A DNA stretch of 64,000 bases from Halomonas sp. M20 (GTDB lineage: Bacteria > Pseudomonadota > Gammaproteobacteria > Pseudomonadales > Halomonadaceae): contig NZ_JACNMQ010000003.1 in assembly GCF_020622265.1 (NCBI RefSeq), positions 1-64,000 on the forward strand, written 5' to 3'. Each line of letters starts with the position of its first letter. Position 1 is the stretch's first letter. Shown one piece after another: positions 8,213-17,683 of the stretch. The notes below the pieces were generated by a model. It saw nothing but the letters and a program-made list of their open reading frames with translations, searched no databases and was not told where the DNA came from. The position numbers and the translations under genes are program-made.

Positions 8213-9772
8213 TCAAGTTCCAACACTGTCTCTGGCTGCTTCCGGTGCCGGTCGCCCCCATAGCCGACTGAACAGATATGCCAAGAGCAGGAGCGTGACC
8301 ACTCCGGCTCCTAGCGCTGCGAGCGCCGAACCAGTCAGACCAGCGGCAAAGAAGGCGACAATGGCGGAGGTTCCTGCGGTCACTGCATAGGGCAACTGGG
8401 TGCGCACGTGGTCGATATGGTCACAGGATGACCCCGCCGAAGACAGAATGGTGGTATCGGATATGGGCGAGCAGTGATCGCCGAAGATACCGCCGCTGAG
8501 CACCGCGGCAATGGTCAGCGCCAGAGGCAGATCGAGGGCCGCTGCTACCGGCATGGCGATGGGAATCATTATCGCGAAGGTGCCGTAGGAGGTGCCGGTG
8601 GTGAAGGCCACCACCGCCCCGATCAGAAACAGCAGCACGGGGATCAGGCTCGGCGCGATGCCCTGCTGAGCCAGGGTCACGATATAGTCTGCGGTACCAA
8701 GCTCCGAGGTGACGCTGCCGATCGACCAGGCCAAGGTGAGAATGATGTAGACCAGGGTCATGCTTTTAAAACCGGTGACGACGATCTCCATCGCCTCGCG
8801 GAAATTGAAGCGCTTTTGCTGCATGCCCATGGCAAGGCCCACTATTGACGCCATAAAGGTGGCGATCAGGATCGACTTTCCACCCTCGGCTTCCCCCACG
8901 GCGGTCACCAGATCGTTCTCGGGAAAATTACCTGTCCACAAGAACAGCGGTGGAATAAGACCCACCAACACCGCAATGGGCACCAGCATGTTGCGCTTGC
9001 GAGAGGGCAGGCCGGAGGTATCAGCCATATTCCGGACCTCTTCATCCGAAGGCGGCTGGGCGCCATCCGCCAACAGTTTGCCGGTACTGCGTGCGCGGTG
9101 TTCCGCCCGGGCCATGGGGCCGAAATCCCATTGCGTGATGACCACCAGCAGAATCATTAACAAGGTCAGCCAGGCATAGAAATTCAGCGGGATCGTGGTC
9201 AGATACATCAGATATTCGGAGCCGGTAATCGCCATCGCATTGAGCTGAGTGCCGATCAGGCCCATCACGAAGACCACCCAGGTGGAAACCGGCCCCAGGA
9301 GGCACATGGGCGCGGAGGTGGAATCGACGATATAGGCGAGTTTCTCTCGGGAAACGCGCATGCGATCCGTGATCGGTCGCATGACACTACCCACGGTCAG
9401 CGCATTGAAGTAGTCCTCGAAGAAGATCAACACGCCGAATCCCATAGTGGCGCCTTGCGCACCTCGAGCGGACTTCACCTTCGTCGAGATGCTGCGGGCG
9501 ATGGCATCGGCACCGCCGGTGCGCTGCAGTATGGTGATCAAAACTCCGAAAAGGCCGCAGTAGATCAATACGGTAGCGCTCCATTCATCCCCGATGCTTG
9601 GAATGATGAAGTCGCCGAAGCTCGCGTACAGCCCGGTCGCGGGGTTCCAGCCGTTGAGCATGGTGGCGCCCAGCCAGACACCGCAAAACAGGGCGGGAAT
9701 GACGTTACGCGTGAGCAGCGCCAATAGGATCGCCAGCAAGGGTGGCAACAAGGAAAGTAGCTCGAATTGCAT
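8213..9772 (-). CDS. Na+/H+ antiporter, NhaC family
   Basis: 519 aa, about eleven to twelve hydrophobic segments. Typical NhaC-family stretches include GVLIFFEDYFNALTVGSVMR, VDSTSAPMCLLGPVSTWVVF and GDHCSPISDTTILSSAGS. The expected role is Na+ (or organic acid coupled) antiport at the inner membrane, plausible in a salt-adapted organism; the exact ions are not certain because the family includes malate/lactate exchangers. The ATG lies 3 bases past the stop of the upstream glutathione transferase gene, with GAGG inside that gene's end, so the two form an operon. Confidence 0.85.
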   Translation of the reverse strand: MQFELLSLLPPLLAILLALLTRNVIPALFCGVWLGATMLNGWNPATGLYASFGDFIIPSIGDEWSATVLIYCGLFGVLITILQRTGGADAIARSISTKVKSARGAQGATMGFGVLIFFEDYFNALTVGSVMRPITDRMRVSREKLAYIVDSTSAPMCLLGPVSTWVVFVMGLIGTQLNAMAITGSEYLMYLTTIPLNFYAWLTLLMILLVVITQWDFGPMARAEHRARSTGKLLADGAQPPSDEEVRNMADTSGLPSRKRNMLVPIAVLVGLIPPLFLWTGNFPENDLVTAVGEAEGGKSILIATFMASIVGLAMGMQQKRFNFREAMEIVVTGFKSMTLVYIILTLAWSIGSVTSELGTADYIVTLAQQGIAPSLIPVLLFLIGAVVAFTTGTSYGTFAIMIPIAMPVAAALDLPLALTIAAVLSGGIFGDHCSPISDTTILSSAGSSCDHIDHVRTQLPYAVTAGTSAIVAFFAAGLTGSALAALGAGVVTLLLLAYLFSRLWGRPAPEAARDSVGT

Positions 9773-9775
9773 CGT

Positions 9776-10405
9776 TTACGCCTCTGCTTCCTGGGCTTCT
9801 TGTTCGCGCTTCTGCGCAGCGCTTCGAGCCGGTCTTTCGTTACAGCGTTGGAGGTACGCTTCCAGAGCATTAGGCAATGGCTGCTTGGCGCTTTTCGCCC
9901 AGCTCAGGGTATGGCCCAGCAGAATGTCGCCAATGGTAAATTCCTCCCCCACCAACCAGCCCTCGCCATCAAACTCGCGTTGCAAGGCTGCCAGCGCCCG
10001 CTGGAATTCCCAGGCGGCGGTGGGAATCACTGCGGGAACTCGGCGCTCTTGAGGCAAGGCAAATTTGTGTTTGCCTAATGCCCAAAGCGGCTGCTCCAAT
10101 TCGCTGACGATGAAGAACAGCCACTGATCGAGTTTTGCACGCTGCGTGGGGTCGCCGGGCATCAACGAGCCTTGCCCATAGCGCTCGGCTAGATAGCGGC
10201 AGATCGCCGCCGACTCGAACAGCGTCAGCTCACCATCCTTCAGCGCCGGCACCTTGCCGTCCGGATGACGGGTCAGGTACTCGGTGCCCTGCCCTTCACC
10301 GGAAGTCAGGTCGATATACTGGCAGGTATAGTCGAGACCCAGTTCCTCGAGGGTCCAGGCGGCCCGCAACGAACGACTGTTGGGATAGGAATAGAGAGTG
10401 ATCAT
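9776..10405 (-). CDS. Glutathione S-transferase family protein
   Basis: 209 aa. The thioredoxin-like N-domain covers about residues 1-78 (YSYPNSRSLRAAWTLEELGL, then the cis-Pro motif GKVPALKDGE and the glutathione-contacting FESAAICRYLAERYG). The helical C-domain covers about 88-195. The tail is Gln/Glu/Ala-rich. GGAG precedes the ATG at 10405. It is the first gene of a two-gene unit with the NhaC-type antiporter. Substrate is unknown; detoxification or thiol chemistry is the family expectation. Confidence 0.88.
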   Translation of the reverse strand: MITLYSYPNSRSLRAAWTLEELGLDYTCQYIDLTSGEGQGTEYLTRHPDGKVPALKDGELTLFESAAICRYLAERYGQGSLMPGDPTQRAKLDQWLFFIVSELEQPLWALGKHKFALPQERRVPAVIPTAAWEFQRALAALQREFDGEGWLVGEEFTIGDILLGHTLSWAKSAKQPLPNALEAYLQRCNERPARSAAQKREQEAQEAEA

Positions 10406-10474
10406 TGGATGCTCCGGCTATCGTAGGGTGAGCGTAGTGTAGCCGGTAGCGAAAGCCATGACGTTGCCCAGGAC

Positions 10475-10503
10475 ACAAAAAAGGCCCTTCGAAGGGCCTT
10501 TTC
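10475..10503 (-). terminator. Strong bidirectional-looking terminator hairpin
   Basis: A perfect 20-base palindrome, AAGGCCCTTCGAAGGGCCTT (10481-10500), is followed on the minus strand by TTTTTTGTG and on the plus strand by TTCG. It sits right after the stop of the small periplasmic protein gene, which it should terminate. Confidence 0.85.
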
Positions 10504-10537
10504 GTATTCACATCTCGTTGGTTTACAACAACTTTGA

Positions 10538-10834
10538 TTACCAGTCGCTGGCATGACCGACAGCGGGCTTCTGGACACCAATATAGTCATTGGTATCGGT
10601 GAAGTGAGTCTGGCTATCGGTATGATCCGCAATGAAACGGGCACGCTCTGCGGCGGCAGCGCTTTTACCACTGTAACGTTGCTTGAAAGAGGTATTCTCC
10701 ACCTCCTCGTTCATACTGCTTTTTTGCAGCTGCTCGCTGTTGGCTTGCATGGCTCTTTCGGATGCCAAGCTGGCATGAGCGGCAACCGGTAGAAGTGCGA
10801 CAGCAATGGTAGCAATAGTCATCTGTAGCTTCAT
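10538..10834 (-). CDS. Small predicted periplasmic protein, family not recognised
   Basis: 98 aa. Residues 1-22 look like a Sec signal peptide ending AAHA. The mature part is hydrophilic, rich in Ser, Gln and Ala, with no Cys and no recognised domain; it ends QKPAVGHASDW. The start at 10834 is chosen because AAGGAAGAG lies 6 bases upstream; an in-frame ATG 12 codons earlier is less likely. It is a single-gene unit with an efficient terminator and an AT-rich upstream region (10860-10975), which fits a well-expressed secreted small protein. Function unknown. Confidence 0.65.
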   Translation of the reverse strand: MKLQMTIATIAVALLPVAAHASLASERAMQANSEQLQKSSMNEEVENTSFKQRYSGKSAAAAERARFIADHTDSQTHFTDTNDYIGVQKPAVGHASDW

Positions 10835-11017
10835 GATCTCTTCCTTTCGTTTGAATAGGTTGATGTTCATTCGATGGAGATCATTCTGCTATCAATCTAA
10901 TTAGACTGCTAACAAAAATTACCAATCATATTGATTGGTTTTTACTATCGCGTTTTCGAATTTCATAGTTCATCACCCGTGGCTGTCGCAGACAACGCCA
11001 GACACAAGCGCAGGCGG

Positions 11018-11791
11018 CTAAGCCGCCTGCTGCTCCCGGGTTTTCTTGATCAGCTCGTAGGCGTTACCGATCTCGCGAGTACGCTCCCCGGCCATTTCGC
11101 GCATGCTTTCGGGCAGCCCCTTACCGGCCAGCTTGTCGGGATGATTCTGGCTCATCAGGCGTCGATAAGCGCGCTTGAGTTCCGCATCGCTGACATCTTC
11201 CTCAACGCCTAGCACGCGATAGGCATCCTCGAGCGACTGACCGGAAGTAGCGCCGGGAGCCTGTGCTCCGCCGCCACGCAGCATGGCTTCGATCTGTTGA
11301 ATTTCCGCCTCGGAGCATCCTAGCCCCCTCGCGACTCGCAGAAACATCTCGTGTTCCGCGGGATGCACAACACCATCAGCGGCAATAGCGGATAGCTGGA
11401 CCTGCAGAAACATCTGCAGCAGGGCGCGCTGGCCTTTGGTTACCTGGCGTAGGGTGACCAACTCGGCATCTAGATCGAACTCCGGCGACTTGCCGCGATT
11501 GAAGGCTGCCTTGGCTCGTTCGCGCTGCTGATCGTTGAGTCGCAGGCGCTCCCACAGTCGCATGGACATCTCGAGTTCGTCTCGAGTGACCTGGCCGTCG
11601 GCCTTGCATAGGCACCCCATGACTGCAAAGGTGGAATCAAGGAACTGCCCTTGCACCTGTACCAGCTTGCCCAGAAGGGTTTTGCGCAGACGGCGCACGA
11701 GCCAGTAGGCCAGCCCCGCGCCGATCAGCATGCCGAGGAAATCGCCGATCAGGTACCCCAGCACGGCGCCGATTATGATGACTAACAGCAT
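11018..11791 (-). CDS. djlA: DjlA-type membrane-anchored DnaJ co-chaperone
   Basis: 257 aa. An N-terminal membrane segment (residues about 1-32, Gly-rich, as in DjlA) is followed by a TerB-like helical domain (about 48-165) and a C-terminal J domain (about 190-250) with the HPD motif in SQNHPDKL. DjlA stimulates DnaK at the inner membrane and is tied to envelope stress signalling. GAGAG precedes the ATG at 11791. It lies 34 bases after dxs on the same strand and probably shares its transcript. Confidence 0.9.
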   Translation of the reverse strand: MLLVIIIGAVLGYLIGDFLGMLIGAGLAYWLVRRLRKTLLGKLVQVQGQFLDSTFAVMGCLCKADGQVTRDELEMSMRLWERLRLNDQQRERAKAAFNRGKSPEFDLDAELVTLRQVTKGQRALLQMFLQVQLSAIAADGVVHPAEHEMFLRVARGLGCSEAEIQQIEAMLRGGGAQAPGATSGQSLEDAYRVLGVEEDVSDAELKRAYRRLMSQNHPDKLAGKGLPESMREMAGERTREIGNAYELIKKTREQQAA

Positions 11792-11825
11792 GATGCTCTC
11801 GTTTTGTTGGAAATATTGAATAACG

Positions 11826-13760
11826 TCACAGGGACTGTTTCGCCTCGAGACGCTTATGAATGGCCGCCTCGATGCCGCCTGCATCGAGACCGCACTCCTT
11901 CAGCAGCTCTTCGGGCTTGCCGTGCTCGACGAACGTGTCCGGCAAACCAAGATTGAGAATGTCCGTCGAGACCACCTCGCTTGCCAGCAGCTCATTGACG
12001 GCACTGCCCGCGCCACCGGCGATCACGTTGTCTTCCAACGTCACCAGCAATTCATGGCTGCGCGCCGCCTCGAGTACCGCCTCCCGATCCAGGGGCTTGA
12101 TCGAGCGCATGTTGAGATGCGTGGCATCCAGACGCTCCGCGACTTCCGCAGCGGGAGTATTCAGGCTGCCGAAGGCGAGCAGAGCAATGCGTTGCCCACG
12201 CCTACGAGTCTCGGCCTGACCGATAGCCAAGGGCTCGAGGTGCTTGGGGATGACCGTACCCGGTCCGGTGCCTCGCGGATAGCGTACCGCTGCAGGCCCC
12301 GGATGATGATAGGCGGCACTCAGCATTGCCCGGCATTCGGCCTCGTCCGCCGGCGCCATGATCACCATTCCCGGTACGCAGCGCAAAAAGGATAAATCCA
12401 GGGTGCCGTGATGCGTTGGCCCATCTTCCCCTACCAGACCGGCCCGATCGATGGCAAAGGTCACGTCCAGATGCTGTACGGCAACATCATGAATGAGCTG
12501 ATCGTAGCCGCGTTGCAGGAAGGTGGAATAGATCGCCACCACCGGCTTCATCTGTTCACAGGCCATGCCCGCGGCAAGCGTTACGGCGTGCTGCTCGGCA
12601 ATGGCGACATCGTAGTAGCGCTCCGGATACTCCCGGGAGAAGCGAATCATGTCGGAGCCTTCACGCATCGCCGGCGTGATACCGATCAGTCGCTTGTCGG
12701 CGGCGGCCATGTCGCACAGCCAGTCGCCGAACACGTTGCAATACTTGCGCTTGACCTTGGGTGTGACGGGGGCCTGCCCTGCCGGGGCCTGAGCAGGCGC
12801 CTTGGGTGCCACGCTGGCACCATTCTTCTCCAGCTTGGTGATGGCGTGATAGCCGATCGGGTCGGCTTCCGCAGGTCGAAAGCCCTTGCCCTTGCTGGTT
12901 CGCACATGCAGGAACTGAGGGCCATCCAGATCGCGCAAGGTACGCAGGATGTGGATCAATCGGGGCAGATCATGCCCATCGACGGGGCCAACATAGTTGA
13001 AGCCCATTTCCTCGAACAGGGTCGCGGGGCTGACCATGCCCTTCATGTGCTCCTCGGTGCGCCGGGCAATCTCGAGAGCGCCGGGAAGATGCGACAGCAC
13101 CCGCTTGCCGCCTTCGCGCACCGTGGTATAGGTACGGCTGGTGAAGACCTTTGCCAGATAGCTCGCCATGCCCCCCACGCTTTCCGAGATAGACATCTCG
13201 TTGTCGTTGAGGATCACCAGCAGATTGGCGTTCACATGCCCCGCATGGGCCAGTGCCTCGAAGGCAATGCCGGCAGTCAGAGCGCCATCGCCTATCACCG
13301 CACACACCCGTCGCTGTTTGCCCTGGGTGCGTGCCGCCAGGGCCATACCGAGGGCCGCGCTGATCGAGGTACTGGAATGCCCGACCCCGAAGGTGTCGTA
13401 CTCCGACTCGCAGCGCCGGGGAAATGCCGCCAGGCCGCCGTACTGACGAATCGAGGTCATGGTTTCGCGGCGCCCGGTGAGGATCTTGTGAGGATAGGCC
13501 TGATGGCCTACGTCCCACACAAGACGGTCTTCGGGTGTGTCCAGCGCCTGATGCAGTGCCACGGTCAGCTCGACCACCCCCAGCCCTGCGCCGAAATGGC
13601 CGCCACTGCAGCCGACGCTATAAAGCAGATAGGCGCGTAGCTCATCCGCCAGTTCGAGTAACTGCGTCATGCTGAAGGCGCGCAGTGCCACAGGTGTATC
13701 GATGGTGTCGAGCAGCGGCGTCGCCGGACGCTCGACGGGAATCTCGTCGAACAGCTTCAT
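11826..13760 (-). CDS. dxs: 1-deoxy-D-xylulose-5-phosphate synthase
   Basis: 644 aa, thiamine-diphosphate enzyme condensing pyruvate and glyceraldehyde 3-phosphate, first step of the MEP isoprenoid route. The ThDP motif runs from [14 protein letters not shown] to NDNEMSIS (about residues 154-183). The transketolase-like central domain ([15 protein letters not shown]) and the C-terminal domain follow. It is about 24 residues longer than E. coli Dxs, explained by an Ala/Pro-rich insert at about residues 315-340. It follows ispA by 9 bases, so xseB-ispA-dxs-djlA is likely one operon supplying quinone, undecaprenyl and carotenoid precursors. Confidence 0.97.
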   Translation of the reverse strand: MKLFDEIPVERPATPLLDTIDTPVALRAFSMTQLLELADELRAYLLYSVGCSGGHFGAGLGVVELTVALHQALDTPEDRLVWDVGHQAYPHKILTGRRETMTSIRQYGGLAAFPRRCESEYDTFGVGHSSTSISAALGMALAARTQGKQRRVCAVIGDGALTAGIAFEALAHAGHVNANLLVILNDNEMSISESVGGMASYLAKVFTSRTYTTVREGGKRVLSHLPGALEIARRTEEHMKGMVSPATLFEEMGFNYVGPVDGHDLPRLIHILRTLRDLDGPQFLHVRTSKGKGFRPAEADPIGYHAITKLEKNGASVAPKAPAQAPAGQAPVTPKVKRKYCNVFGDWLCDMAAADKRLIGITPAMREGSDMIRFSREYPERYYDVAIAEQHAVTLAAGMACEQMKPVVAIYSTFLQRGYDQLIHDVAVQHLDVTFAIDRAGLVGEDGPTHHGTLDLSFLRCVPGMVIMAPADEAECRAMLSAAYHHPGPAAVRYPRGTGPGTVIPKHLEPLAIGQAETRRRGQRIALLAFGSLNTPAAEVAERLDATHLNMRSIKPLDREAVLEAARSHELLVTLEDNVIAGGAGSAVNELLASEVVSTDILNLGLPDTFVEHGKPEELLKECGLDAGGIEAAIHKRLEAKQSL

Positions 13761-13769
13761 AAAGGCTCT

Positions 13770-14660
13770 TTAGTAATCGCGCTCGATCATGTAACAGGCA
13801 AGCTCCACCAGAGGCGTACCGGCATCACCCAGTGGTGCCAGCGCCTCGAGTGCTTGTTCGAGAAGCCCCTGGGTTTTAGCTCGAGCACCGTCGAGGCCAA
13901 GCAGAGAAGGATACGTCGGTTTGTCCCGAGCCGCATCGGCCCCGCTGGTCTTTCCCAAGGTCATGGTGTCGCCTACCACATCCAGGATATCGTCCTGGAT
14001 CTGGAAGGCCAGCCCGATAGCGGTACCGTAATCGTCCAGGGCCATCAACCGTGGATCGGATTCGGAGGCGCCGGCAAGCCCGCCAAGGCGGATAGCCCCG
14101 CGGATCAACGCGCCAGTTTTGTGACGATGGACGTTGGCCAGCGTCTCGACATCCAGACTATCTCCCACCGTCTGAAGATCCAGTACCTGACCGGCCGCCA
14201 TCCCATCACGACCGGACGCCCCGGCCAGGGTGCGCACCATGGCAGCCAGGCGGGAGTGTCCGGCATCCGCCAGCAGCTCGAAGGCAAGGGTTTGTAGCGC
14301 ATCGCCGGCCAGGATCGCACTTGCTTCATCGAAAGCCCGGTGCACGGTCGGTTGGCCACGACGTAGATCGTCGTCGTCCATGGCTGGCAGATCGTCATGT
14401 ACCAGGGAATACGCGTGGATCAGCTCAATAGCGGCTGCGCCGGGGTCGAGATCCTCATCCTCGGCCCCCATCGCTCGTCCGGCAGCATAAACCAGCAACG
14501 CCCGCAGACGCTTGCCATTGCCCAGTACGCCATGGGCCATGGCCGCTTCGAGACGCGGCGCGACCATGAGTCGATCATCGAACAATGCCGCGAGGATCGC
14601 ATTGACTCGCGCGCGATCCGCATCCAACCGCAGCGGCAACTCCGCGACATTACTATCCAT
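13770..14660 (-). CDS. ispA: Farnesyl diphosphate synthase
   Basis: 296 aa. The first aspartate-rich motif is DDLPAMDDDDLRRG (about residues 92-105) and the second is QDDILDVVGD. It condenses IPP with DMAPP and GPP to farnesyl diphosphate. The ATG at 14660 has AAGGA 8 bases upstream. It lies 40 bases after xseB and 9 bases before dxs, the standard gammaproteobacterial order. Confidence 0.95.
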   Translation of the reverse strand: MDSNVAELPLRLDADRARVNAILAALFDDRLMVAPRLEAAMAHGVLGNGKRLRALLVYAAGRAMGAEDEDLDPGAAAIELIHAYSLVHDDLPAMDDDDLRRGQPTVHRAFDEASAILAGDALQTLAFELLADAGHSRLAAMVRTLAGASGRDGMAAGQVLDLQTVGDSLDVETLANVHRHKTGALIRGAIRLGGLAGASESDPRLMALDDYGTAIGLAFQIQDDILDVVGDTMTLGKTSGADAARDKPTYPSLLGLDGARAKTQGLLEQALEALAPLGDAGTPLVELACYMIERDY

Positions 14661-14700
14661 CGTCAATTTCCTTGGCCATTATCAGTTTCCCAGGTCATCC

Positions 14701-15009
14701 CTAACCTCCCAAGGCGTTGTCGGGCCCGTTCGATGCTGCCTTCGGTGCATCATCGAAAGGAATTTCATCGAGGGAACCGTCAGGCTGTTCGACCAGTGCC
14801 TGCACTTTCAGCTCTGCCTCACCCAGGCGTCGCTGAGCCTCTCGGGTCAACGTGACGCCCTGCTCAAAAGCGGCCAGTGAGGCCTCCAGAGAAAGACCGC
14901 CGGACTCCAATCGGTTGACCAGCGCTTCGAGGCTTTCGAGAGTGGCAGCGAAGTCGCCTGGCGTCTCGTTTAGTGCGCCGCCCTCTGTATCATCCTTTTG
15001 GTCAGCCAT
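14701..15009 (-). CDS. xseB: Exodeoxyribonuclease VII small subunit
   Basis: 102 aa. The core [19 protein letters not shown] and [19 protein letters not shown] are the conserved two-helix coiled region of XseB. It partners with the XseA large subunit (not in the window) to digest single-stranded DNA. The tail after residue 75 is acidic and variable. The start at 15009 (MADQ) is preferred over upstream in-frame starts because it gives a typical family length. Confidence 0.92.
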   Translation of the reverse strand: MADQKDDTEGGALNETPGDFAATLESLEALVNRLESGGLSLEASLAAFEQGVTLTREAQRRLGEAELKVQALVEQPDGSLDEIPFDDAPKAASNGPDNALGG

Positions 15010-15260
15010 GATGCTACTCGTCGTCAAGTAAACGCTACTGTTCTTGAAGCACAGTATACACGCTCGTATCCGCCCTGAAGATGCCTTTAGGTGGGGCCAG
15101 GCATGGGGCAACGTTCACAGGCTGTTCATGTTCAAGCTGTGGCAATTTCATTTTGCTTTATCTTGGCTGTGCTACGATAGCGCCCCTGTCAACGCGTACT
15201 CATCAGCATTCACCACCTACTGAAAAGGCGGCTCACGCCGTTATAAGGGTTGATTCGAGA

Positions 15261-16511
15261 ATGGCCAAGACCTCTCTGGACAAGAGCAAAATCAAGATAC
15301 TGCTGCTCGAAGGCATTCATCAGACCGCCGTGGACAGCTTCCTGAACGCCGGCTACACCAACATCGAACATCTGCAGACCTCTCTCGACGAAGAGGCACT
15401 GATCGACAAGGTGAGCGACGTCCATTTCATTGGCATTCGCTCCCGCACTCAGTTGAGCAAGCGTGTTTTCGATGCCGCAGAGAAACTTGCCGCCGTGGGC
15501 TGCTTTTGCATCGGCACCAATCAGGTCGATCTCAATGCGGCATTGGTCCGGGGCATTCCGGTTTTCAACGCCCCCTACTCCAATACCCGCTCAGTCGCGG
15601 AACTGGTGCTTGCTGAAACCATCATGCTGTTGCGTGGCATTCCCGAAAAAAGTGCTCGCGCCCATCAGGGTGGCTGGCTCAAGAGCGCCAAGAACTCCCA
15701 TGAAGCGCGGGGCAAGACCTTAGGGATCATCGGTTACGGCAACATCGGCGCGCAGCTCTCGGTACTCGCCGAATCCGTCGGGCTCGAAGTGATCTATTAC
15801 GATGCGGTCACCAAGCTGGCCATGGGCAATGCGCGTCAGGTGGGTAGCCTGCAGGAATTGCTGGCCCGGGCGGATGTCGTCACGCTGCATGTTCCAGATC
15901 TGCCCTCTACCCGCTGGATGATCGGCAAGGAGCAGATCGCCCTGATGAAGCAAGGCGGCATATTGATCAACGCCTCCCGGGGCAGCGTGGTGGATATCGA
16001 AGCCCTCGCCGAAGCCCTGAAGAGTGGCAAACTGCTTGGCGCTGCCATCGACGTTTTCCCGGTAGAGCCCAAGGGCAACAGCGAGGAGTTCGTCTCGCCG
16101 CTACGCGGTCTGGAGAACGTAATCCTGACGCCACACGTCGGCGGCTCGACCCTGGAGGCCCAGGAGAACATCGGCGTCGAAGTGGCCGAGAAACTGGTCA
16201 CCTACTCCGACAACGGCACCACCATCACCTCGGTCAACTTCCCCGAAGTCTCGCTGCCGGCGCACCCGAACAAGCATCGCCTGCTGCACATTCACGACAA
16301 CGTGCCCGGCGTGCTCTCCGAGATCAACCGTGTGCTCTCGGAAGACGAGATCAACATCGCCGCCCAGTACCTGCAGACCAACGACAAGGTCGGCTACGTA
16401 GTCATCGACGTCGACAAGGCCTACGGCGACAAGGCGCTGCAAGCGCTCAAGCAGGTCGAACACACTCTACGCATTCGCACCCTCTATTCGGATGCCAATT
16501 TCGATGGCTAA
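15261..16511 (+). CDS. serA: D-3-phosphoglycerate dehydrogenase
   Basis: 416 aa. First step of serine synthesis from 3-phosphoglycerate. The NAD-binding motif GIIGYGNIGAQ is near residue 157; the catalytic Arg is in NASRGSVVD and the catalytic His in TPHVGGSTLEAQENI. A C-terminal ACT domain (about residues 342-416, HIHDNVPGVLSEINRVL) gives serine feedback inhibition in the E. coli-type enzyme. The ATG at 15261 fits the family N-terminus (SLDKSKIKILLLEG); an open frame further upstream is not conserved. A terminator follows directly. Confidence 0.96.
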   Translation: MAKTSLDKSKIKILLLEGIHQTAVDSFLNAGYTNIEHLQTSLDEEALIDKVSDVHFIGIRSRTQLSKRVFDAAEKLAAVGCFCIGTNQVDLNAALVRGIPVFNAPYSNTRSVAELVLAETIMLLRGIPEKSARAHQGGWLKSAKNSHEARGKTLGIIGYGNIGAQLSVLAESVGLEVIYYDAVTKLAMGNARQVGSLQELLARADVVTLHVPDLPSTRWMIGKEQIALMKQGGILINASRGSVVDIEALAEALKSGKLLGAAIDVFPVEPKGNSEEFVSPLRGLENVILTPHVGGSTLEAQENIGVEVAEKLVTYSDNGTTITSVNFPEVSLPAHPNKHRLLHIHDNVPGVLSEINRVLSEDEINIAAQYLQTNDKVGYVVIDVDKAYGDKALQALKQVEHTLRIRTLYSDANFDG

Positions 16512-16536
16512 CTGAAAGGCCGTGATGGCCTTTCAG
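16512..16536. terminator. Hairpin terminator between convergent serA and phosphatase-family gene
   Basis: CTGAAAGGCC (16512-16521) pairs perfectly with GGCCTTTCAG (16527-16536) around a 5-base loop, immediately after the serA stop and overlapping the end of the convergent gene. It can serve both strands. Confidence 0.65.
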
Positions 16537-17651
16537 TTCACGACTGCGTGCGTCTGAACTTCGGCCCGCTCGATCGTGGCTTTCGCTTCGCGTAGATCGT
16601 CTTCGGCGAGCGACGGAGCCGTCTGTTGGCCGGCAAGCTCGGGCCGATGGCAGAGCTCGACGAGCACCGGGTAGTGATCCGAACCGAACTCGGCCATGCG
16701 CTCGAAACTTACCAGGCCAAGTTCATTCTGAAAGATCACATGATCCAGCGGCCAGGCGATGAGCGGGTTATGGGCATCGTAGGTCGGATAGAAGCCACGC
16801 CCGACACGCGGATCGAGCAGGTTGCCAATGCGCAAGGTGCGTCGAAATACGCTCTCCCAGGCGACGGCGTTGAAGTCCCCGGCCAGCACCGCAGGGTTAT
16901 CACCCTCCCGGATATCGAGGGCGGTAGCCAGTAGCTGGGCATCCCGTGGGAGCGTGGATTGGGACCAGTACAGCGGTGGCCGCGGATGCAAACCATGGAA
17001 ATCGATCGACTCACCACTGGGCAAGCGCACCCGGGTATTGATGGCGGGGGTATGCTCATCGAAACGAAAGCGAATCTGGGTGTCGAGCAAGGGGTGACGC
17101 GACAGTAAATGCATGCCGTAAGATTCCGCCTGCCGGGGAATGTACTGCACGCGATGAGGCAGGCGGTCGTTGAGGCTATCGAGTTGGCGGTCCCACCAGG
17201 CGTCGGTTTCCATCACCAGAAACAGGTCCGGGCTGGTATCTTGCACGATCTGAAATAACCTCTCGGCGTGCTCGTTGGCCTCCTTTACGTTGGCGATGAG
17301 CAGCTTGAGTCGCGAATCCTCGGGGCAGGCCGCTATGCTCTTGACTGGTTTTTCGACCGGCAGCACATAGGGGTAGAGGTAATAAACGTGGGAGGCCAAT
17401 GCCACACCCGCCAACACCGTCACGATCCAATTTGTCACTCGGCGCAAACCACCCAGCATCAGATGCAAGACAATGAGCACTGCCAGCAGGATGGCGAACT
17501 GCAGTCGTGGATAATCAAGATAGCGAATCCACCAGGCATCGCTTTCAAAAAAGGGAATCAGCGAGGCAATTGCAACAACCAGCAATAACGGCACGATCAG
17601 CCAAACGTCGAGCCGATGCTTGAGTGATCTTGTATTCTTCTTTCCTGCCAT
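16533..17651 (-). CDS. Membrane-anchored endonuclease/exonuclease/phosphatase family protein
   Basis: 372 aa. Three hydrophobic segments at the N-terminus (about residues 18-38, 48-68 and 74-92) precede an EEP domain (about 115-345). Catalytic landmarks are the LLIANVKEAN strand, the Glu in VMETDAW, the His in FHGLHPRPP, AGDFNAVAWES and GSDHYPVLVEL. The domain probably faces the periplasm. Substrate unknown: the family includes phosphodiesterases and nucleases. GGGAG precedes the ATG at 17651. It is next to, and possibly cotranscribed with, the upstream D-amino-acid deaminase gene. Confidence 0.82.
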   Translation of the reverse strand: MAGKKNTRSLKHRLDVWLIVPLLLVVAIASLIPFFESDAWWIRYLDYPRLQFAILLAVLIVLHLMLGGLRRVTNWIVTVLAGVALASHVYYLYPYVLPVEKPVKSIAACPEDSRLKLLIANVKEANEHAERLFQIVQDTSPDLFLVMETDAWWDRQLDSLNDRLPHRVQYIPRQAESYGMHLLSRHPLLDTQIRFRFDEHTPAINTRVRLPSGESIDFHGLHPRPPLYWSQSTLPRDAQLLATALDIREGDNPAVLAGDFNAVAWESVFRRTLRIGNLLDPRVGRGFYPTYDAHNPLIAWPLDHVIFQNELGLVSFERMAEFGSDHYPVLVELCHRPELAGQQTAPSLAEDDLREAKATIERAEVQTHAVVN

Positions 17652-17683
17652 ATGGATCTCCCTATCCATTGATTAAAACGACG

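Noticed and set aside
12408-13640. 410-codon plus-strand open frame opposite dxs
   Set aside because: It is antisense to a highly conserved enzyme gene, has no recognisable domain and arises from high-GC codon bias.
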